Assembly (NCBI RefSeq): GCF_028289705.1
Contig: NZ_JANQOI010000017.1
Location: 1-64,000, forward strand
From: Pelagibius sp.
Lineage (GTDB): Bacteria; Pseudomonadota; Alphaproteobacteria; Kiloniellales; Kiloniellaceae
Length of the DNA: 64,000 bases
Reading direction: 5' to 3'
Numbering within the stretch: position 1 is the first letter of the stretch; every line of letters begins with the position of its first letter. The position numbers were made by a program, and so were the translations under genes. The notes under the pieces were generated by a model. The model searched no databases and was not told where the DNA came from. It worked only from the letters and a program-made list of their open reading frames with translations. This document shows, one piece after another, positions 60,088 through 64,000 of the stretch.

Positions 60088-61491
60088 ATGGCGGCATCCA
60101 TAAGCGCAGCGATGCTTCCCCGCCGGGGGCAGAGCGAAGCACGACAACGGCTTGAACGGCGCACCGCCGACGCCTTTGCCGAGGAGGAACGGCAGGGCCT
60201 GATGCTCGCGGCCAAGACCAGAACGGCCGCGCTGCTGGTCATTCTGCTCTGGCAGGCCCTGGATAGCCCCAACAGCGGCCTCGCCTATGCCTTCGAACTG
60301 TTTCAGATCTCGGTCTTCGCGGTTCTCGGCCTGCTGCAGTACGCCAGCGCCCGCCAGCGCTTTCACATGAGCACGCTCAAGTACGTCTTCGTCGCGGCGG
60401 ACTGCGCCCTGCTCGCCCATGTCCTGACGGTGCCCAATCCCTTCACGGGCTTGGAGCTGCCGCCGGCCATCTCCATGCACGGCAGTCCCTATACCTATTT
60501 CTTCCTGTTCCTGATGCAGTCGGCCTTCAGCCTGCGCCCGCGCTTCGTACTGTGGTGCGGGCTCTGCATGGTGCTGGCGCGCAGCGCCATGCTGCTCTGG
60601 GTGCTCGCTCAGCCGGGCGTCTACACCAATCTCGATCTGCCCGCCCATACGCCGGAAGTCGTGCTTGCGGCCGTGGCCGATCCCAACTTCGTCTTTCTCG
60701 GTCACTGGGCCATCGAGGTACTGGTCAGTCTGCTGGTCTCCGGCGGTCTCGCCCTCGTCGTGGTGCGCTCGCGCCGGCTGGTGGAAAGCCGCTCCCGCTC
60801 GGAGCGCGCCCGGGCCAACCTGGCGCGTTACTTCTCGCCCAACGTGGTGGACCGCCTCAGCGCCAGCAAGGACCCGCTCGGCGCCGTCGGGGAACTGCAG
60901 GTGGCGGTGCTCTTCGTCGACATCATGGGCTTCACGCCGCTCTGCGAGCGGGAGCCCGCGGCGAAGGTCATCGCCCTCTTGCGGGAGTATCACGACCGCC
61001 TCGGCCAGGCGGTGTTCGATAACGGCGGTACCCTCGACAAATACCTGGGCGACGGGCTGATGGCGACCTTCGGAACGCCGGAGCCGAGCCCGGAGGATGG
61101 CCGAAACGCCCTCAAATGCGCCCTGGACATGATCGCGGCCCTGGAAACCTGGAACGCTGAGCGCAAGACCGCGGGCGCCAAGCCCATCAAGGTCGGCATT
61201 GGGATTCACTACGGTCCGGTGATCGCCGGCGACATCGGCAACGAGCGGCGCCTGGAGCACAGCGTCATCGGCGATACGGTGAACATCGCCAGCCGCCTCG
61301 AGCAACTCACCCGCAGCCTGGGGACACCCCTGGTGGTCAGCGACGACCTGGTCCGGACCATCGATCCGGACGTCCAAGAGGACCAGCGCTTGATCGCGAA
61401 GTTGAGCAATGCCGGAGAGCAACAGATCCGCGGACGAGAGTCCGGGGTCCCGGTCTGGGTGCTGGCGCCAGGGACGCCGGCGACGTCGTAG
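60088..61491 (+). CDS. Membrane-bound class III adenylate cyclase
   Basis: Makes cyclic AMP; 467 residues. The N-terminal half has six hydrophobic segments (for example AALLVILLWQ, YTYFFLFLMQSAFSL, AIEVLVSLLVSGGLALVVV), then a short coiled-coil-like connector and the cyclase domain. Metal-binding aspartates lie in VLFVDIMGFTPLCE near residue 276 and YLGDGLMATFG near 318. The adenine-selecting lysine is in LDKYLGD, and DTVNIASRLEQL provides the Asp and transition-state Asn/Arg. The start is excellent: AAAGGAGG at five bases. Divergent from the UspA gene; a hairpin follows the stop. Confidence 0.92.
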   Translation: MAASISAAMLPRRGQSEARQRLERRTADAFAEEERQGLMLAAKTRTAALLVILLWQALDSPNSGLAYAFELFQISVFAVLGLLQYASARQRFHMSTLKYVFVAADCALLAHVLTVPNPFTGLELPPAISMHGSPYTYFFLFLMQSAFSLRPRFVLWCGLCMVLARSAMLLWVLAQPGVYTNLDLPAHTPEVVLAAVADPNFVFLGHWAIEVLVSLLVSGGLALVVVRSRRLVESRSRSERARANLARYFSPNVVDRLSASKDPLGAVGELQVAVLFVDIMGFTPLCEREPAAKVIALLREYHDRLGQAVFDNGGTLDKYLGDGLMATFGTPEPSPEDGRNALKCALDMIAALETWNAERKTAGAKPIKVGIGIHYGPVIAGDIGNERRLEHSVIGDTVNIASRLEQLTRSLGTPLVVSDDLVRTIDPDVQEDQRLIAKLSNAGEQQIRGRESGVPVWVLAPGTPATS

Positions 61492-61509
61492 GACCCTAGC
61501 TCAGTCCTT

Positions 61510-61534
61510 CTGTCAGGGGTGTGGCACCTGACAG
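61510..61534. terminator. Hairpin after the adenylate cyclase gene
   Basis: CTGTCAGG (61510-61517) pairs with CCTGACAG (61527-61534) around a 9-base loop, 18 bases past the cyclase stop. There is no T-tract, so termination is possible but not certain. Confidence 0.4.
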
Positions 61535-61614
61535 CGGATCATCGGTCCAGAAGCCCTGGCGCAGGCCGCCCGGCGGACACTAGAATGGCCGCCGCCGCAT
61601 AAACGAAGATCCCG

Positions 61615-62307
61615 ATGACCGAAGCGCCTTTGCTGAAACACACCGCCGTGCTGCGCGACCGCCTCGCCCTGGACGGTGCGCGGGTGGTCGATGTCGGCTG
61701 CGGGAGCGGTGCCCTGGTCCGCGCCATGACCCGCTTCGGCGCCCGCGCGATCGGCATCGAGCCGGGCCCCGCCCAACTCGCCCGGGCCCGCGCCGAGGCC
61801 GTCATCGCCGACGAGGTCTATGTCTGTGCGCTGGGCGAAGCCCTGCCCCTGCCCTCCGCCAGCATGGACATCCTGATCTTCTTCAACGCCCTACACCATG
61901 TGCCGGTGGCGGTGCAGGATGCCGCCCTGGCCGAGGCGGTGCGGGTGCTGCGGCCCGGCGGACAGCTCTACGTGCAGGAGCCGCTGTCCGAAGGCGCCTT
62001 CTTCGAGATGGTCCGGCCCATCGAGGACGAGACCGAGGTCTGCGCAGCGGCCTATGGGGCCCTGCGCCGCGCATGCGCGGGGTCGGCTCTGGAAGAACAG
62101 GAGGAGTTCGTCTACCGGGCGCCCTACCGCCTGGCCAGCTTCGAGACCTTCCGCGACGACCTGATCGCCGTCGATCTGCGCCGCCGCCCCGTGGTGCTGG
62201 CCCGGGAGGAGTCGTTGCGGCAGAGCTTCATGGCGGCGGGAGAACAGCGCGACGACGCCTTCTGGTTCGAGATTCCCAGCCGGCTCAATCTCATGCAACG
62301 TCTCTGA
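61615..62307 (+). CDS. SAM-dependent methyltransferase (type 11)
   Basis: A 230-residue class I methyltransferase. Motif I VVDVGCGSGALVRAMTRFG near residue 25, the acidic ribose-binding residue in AIGIEPGPAQLARAR, ALGEALPLPSASMDILIFFN with the post-III region NALHHVP, and RVLRPGGQLYVQEPLSEG. This resembles quinone/sterol-type methyltransferases, but the acceptor is unknown. The ribosome site is weak. The next gene starts 12 bases downstream, so these two and the YcaQ-type gene may form one unit. Confidence 0.85.
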   Translation: MTEAPLLKHTAVLRDRLALDGARVVDVGCGSGALVRAMTRFGARAIGIEPGPAQLARARAEAVIADEVYVCALGEALPLPSASMDILIFFNALHHVPVAVQDAALAEAVRVLRPGGQLYVQEPLSEGAFFEMVRPIEDETEVCAAAYGALRRACAGSALEEQEEFVYRAPYRLASFETFRDDLIAVDLRRRPVVLAREESLRQSFMAAGEQRDDAFWFEIPSRLNLMQRL

Positions 62308-62318
62308 GGTCTCTCATC

Positions 62319-62648
62319 GTGGCCATCCGCTATCTTTCGGAACACGACTCGCCCGACGATCCCGGCGGCATGATCCGCGAGGTCCTGGAGATGGGCGAAG
62401 CCTTCCCCGGGCCGGCGGAGGACGTGGTCCTGGCCTGGGTCCTGCGGCTGGGCGAGGGGCGTGATCCGGCGGCAGCAGCCAAGCAACTGATCGCCGACTA
62501 CCGGCTGGACCAGAAACCGCAGCCCGGCGGCGCCTGCGGCCGCGTCATCGAAATGCTGAAGGAAACCGCCAGCTATCCCGGCGACCGCATGGCCCGGCAC
62601 GTCTGTCAGCCACGCCGGCGCGGCGGCTGGCGGCGCAACCGCAGCTAG
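62319..62648 (+). CDS. Small hypothetical protein, GTG start
   Basis: A 109-residue soluble protein I do not recognise. It begins at GTG with GAGGT eight bases before, giving AIRYLSEHDSPDDPGGMIRE after the start residue. The middle part is helical (EDVVLAWVLRLGEGRDPAAA), and the end is strongly basic (PRRRGGWRRNRS), which may bind nucleic acid. Twelve bases after the methyltransferase stop and 18 before the YcaQ-type gene, so probably co-transcribed. Confidence 0.65.
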   Translation: MAIRYLSEHDSPDDPGGMIREVLEMGEAFPGPAEDVVLAWVLRLGEGRDPAAAAKQLIADYRLDQKPQPGGACGRVIEMLKETASYPGDRMARHVCQPRRRGGWRRNRS

Positions 62649-62666
62649 GCAGGCGACACGCCAGGC

Positions 62667-63893
62667 ATGGCCCCACGACTCATCGACAATCGTTCCGCCC
62701 GGCGGCTGTTCCTGGCACGCCAGGGCCTCTGCCGCGATCCCTACCACCGCATCGGCGATTCCGAGCTGCTGGCCCTGATCGAGGCGCTGGGCTTCATCCA
62801 GGTGGATTCGATCCAGACCGTCGAGCGCGCCCACCACATGATCCTCTTCGCGCGCAACCAGACCTATCGCCACAAGCAGTTGCGGCGCCTGATCGAGAGG
62901 GAGGGGGCGCTGTTCGAGAACTGGACCCACGACGCTGCCATCATCCCGAGCCGCTTCTACCCCTACTGGAAGCGCCGCTTCGCCCAGATGGAGGTGGGTC
63001 TGCGCCAGCGCTGGCTGGCCTTGCGGCGCGGCAACTTCGAGCAGGAGGTGGCCGGCGTCCTGGACCACATCCGCGCCCACGGCCCGGCCATGGCCCGCGA
63101 CCTGGGAAACGATCCCGAGGGGCAGGAACCCAAGCGCGCCAAGGACAGCGCCGGCTGGTGGGACTGGCATCCCTCCAAGACCGCCCTGGAATACCTCTGG
63201 CGCAGCGGCCAGTTGGCGGTCTGTGCCCGCAGCGGCTTCCAGAAGGTCTATGACCTCACCGAGCGCGTCGTCCCCGCGGCCCATCGCGAAGCCGAACCGA
63301 CCGAGGCCGAAGCCATCGACTGGGCCTGCAGCGGCGCCCTGGACCGCCTGGGGCTGGCCACCCACGGCGAGATCGCCGCCTTTTGGGATCTGGTCTCCGT
63401 CGACGAAGCGAAAGCCTGGTGTCAGGAGCGCAAGGGACGTGTTCTGGAAGAAGTGCAGGTCGAAAGCGCCAACGGCGGCAAGCCCCGTGCGGCCTTCTGC
63501 TGGGCCGGCAGCGACCCTTTGAAGGACCTGCCCGAGCCGCCGAAGCGCCTGCGCGTGCTCAGCCCTTTCGATCCGCTGCTGCGCGACCGCAACCGCAGCG
63601 AACGGCTGTTCGGCTTCCACTACCGGATCGAGGTCTTCGTGCCGGCGGCCAAGCGGCGCTACGGCTATTACGTCTTCCCGATCCTGGAAGGCGACCGCCT
63701 GATCGGGCGGATCGACATGAAGCATGAGCGCGAGGGCGCCTGCCTACGGGTCAGGGGCCTCTGGCTGGAGCCGAAGGTTAAGCCTTCGCGCGCACGGCTG
63801 GAGCGGCTGGAAGCGGAACTGGAACGCCAGCGCCGGTTTACGGGCGCTGCCTGCGTGGTCTTCGAGGATGGTTATCTCAAGGACGAAGCTTAG
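62667..63893 (+). CDS. YcaQ-type winged-helix DNA glycosylase (HTH_42)
   Basis: A 408-residue protein of the YcaQ/AlkZ family, glycosylases that repair bulky or crosslinked bases. The N-terminal fingerprint is RRLFLARQGLCR, then LGFIQVDSIQTVERAHHMIL and FENWTHDAAIIP. A winged-helix region follows (KTALEYLWRSGQLAVCARSG), and the C-terminal beta-barrel contains LSPFDPLLRDRNRSERLFGF. The IQVDSIQ segment corresponds to the catalytic QxQ/QxD region. The ribosome site is weak, but the family start agrees with the ATG at 62667. Its stop overlaps the convergent partial gene. Confidence 0.88.
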   Translation: MAPRLIDNRSARRLFLARQGLCRDPYHRIGDSELLALIEALGFIQVDSIQTVERAHHMILFARNQTYRHKQLRRLIEREGALFENWTHDAAIIPSRFYPYWKRRFAQMEVGLRQRWLALRRGNFEQEVAGVLDHIRAHGPAMARDLGNDPEGQEPKRAKDSAGWWDWHPSKTALEYLWRSGQLAVCARSGFQKVYDLTERVVPAAHREAEPTEAEAIDWACSGALDRLGLATHGEIAAFWDLVSVDEAKAWCQERKGRVLEEVQVESANGGKPRAAFCWAGSDPLKDLPEPPKRLRVLSPFDPLLRDRNRSERLFGFHYRIEVFVPAAKRRYGYYVFPILEGDRLIGRIDMKHEREGACLRVRGLWLEPKVKPSRARLERLEAELERQRRFTGAACVVFEDGYLKDEA

Positions 63894-64000
63894 AACTCTT
63901 CGATGCCGGTCCAGGCCTCGTGGATCTCCTTTGTCTGATCACGCAGCAACTGGACCAGGCTGCCGAACAGCACCAGCGCGCAGAGCGCCGCGACGGCGAT
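63890..64000 (-). CDS. 3' end of an unidentified membrane protein gene (partial)
   Basis: Reading the minus strand from the window edge, 36 codons then TAA: IAVAALCALVLFGSLVQLLR followed by DQTKEIHEAWTGIEEF. It is the C-terminal part of a protein with one hydrophobic helix and a short polar tail. The start lies outside the window. The stop codon overlaps the end of the YcaQ-type gene. I cannot name it. Confidence 0.55.
   Translation of the reverse strand: MAVAALCALVLFGSLVQLLRDQTKEIHEAWTGIEEF

Overview
The window is high-GC DNA from an alphaproteobacterium. The GapR-type nucleoid protein, CpdR with its divergent N-formylglutamate amidohydrolase neighbour, a SoxR with a perfect sox box, and the MatPQM-MatA-MatB malonate operon all point there. 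The metabolic content suggests a free-living heterotroph, perhaps of the Rhodospirillales/Kiloniellales type, but the order is an inference. Gene density is high, many starts overlap the previous stop as ATGA, and no complete mobile element, prophage or CRISPR array is visible.

Layout. 0.2-5.2 kb: divergent aromatic amino acid catabolism genes (4-hydroxyphenylpyruvate dioxygenase; indolepyruvate ferredoxin oxidoreductase). 5.2-7.3 kb: an LpxO-like hydroxylase coupled to a DegT-type PLP enzyme. 7.7-8.8 kb: an alpha/beta hydrolase. 8.9-14.2 kb: a carnitine operon (dehydrocarnitine-cleaving enzyme, carnitine dehydrogenase fused to a thioesterase, BCCT transporter) with a divergent AraC/GATase regulator. 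14.2-15.6 kb: a REP-like palindrome and a three-subunit cobalt-type nitrile hydratase/thiocyanate hydrolase-like operon. 15.7-19.3 kb: a membrane-anchored phosphoesterase, a hypothetical protein, GapR and a DUF1244 protein. 19.4-22.6 kb: a GCS2 ligase, an N-formylglutamate amidohydrolase-like protein and a 4-hydroxyproline epimerase-type enzyme. 22.6-29.3 kb: the malonate regulon. 29.3-31.7 kb: LpxA-like, DapA-like and NUDIX genes.

31.7-44.2 kb contains a likely glycolate/glycerate regulon in two parts. A FadR-type GntR regulator, glycerate 2-kinase, pyruvate kinase and a cupin lie at 31.9-35.9 kb, and glycolate oxidase GlcDEF at 39.7-43.8 kb. The same TTGGT-N3-ACCAA operator precedes both parts. 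Between them lie a TPR protein, a DUF2817 hydrolase, a small cytochrome c, a peptidoglycan-binding lipoprotein, and a SoxR/VOC pair with a perfect sox box.

44.2-48.6 kb: ribosomal protein L36, a methyltransferase, tRNA-Val(GAC), CpdR, a second N-formylglutamate amidohydrolase, a candidate anti-Shine-Dalgarno small RNA and a lytic transglycosylase. 48.6-51.6 kb: an ankyrin protein, a class V PLP enzyme and a flavin amine oxidase whose sequence order is circularly permuted; this is the most unusual gene here. 51.6-57.2 kb: a Cys-rich hypothetical protein and a CoA-thioester catabolic operon (acyl-CoA dehydrogenase, GST, CaiB CoA-transferase, FAS1-like hydratase, zinc ribbon, NIPSNAP). 57.4-64 kb: an unrecognised six-helix membrane protein, a tandem UspA, an adenylate cyclase, a methyltransferase, a small hypothetical protein, a YcaQ-type glycosylase and the 3' end of another gene.
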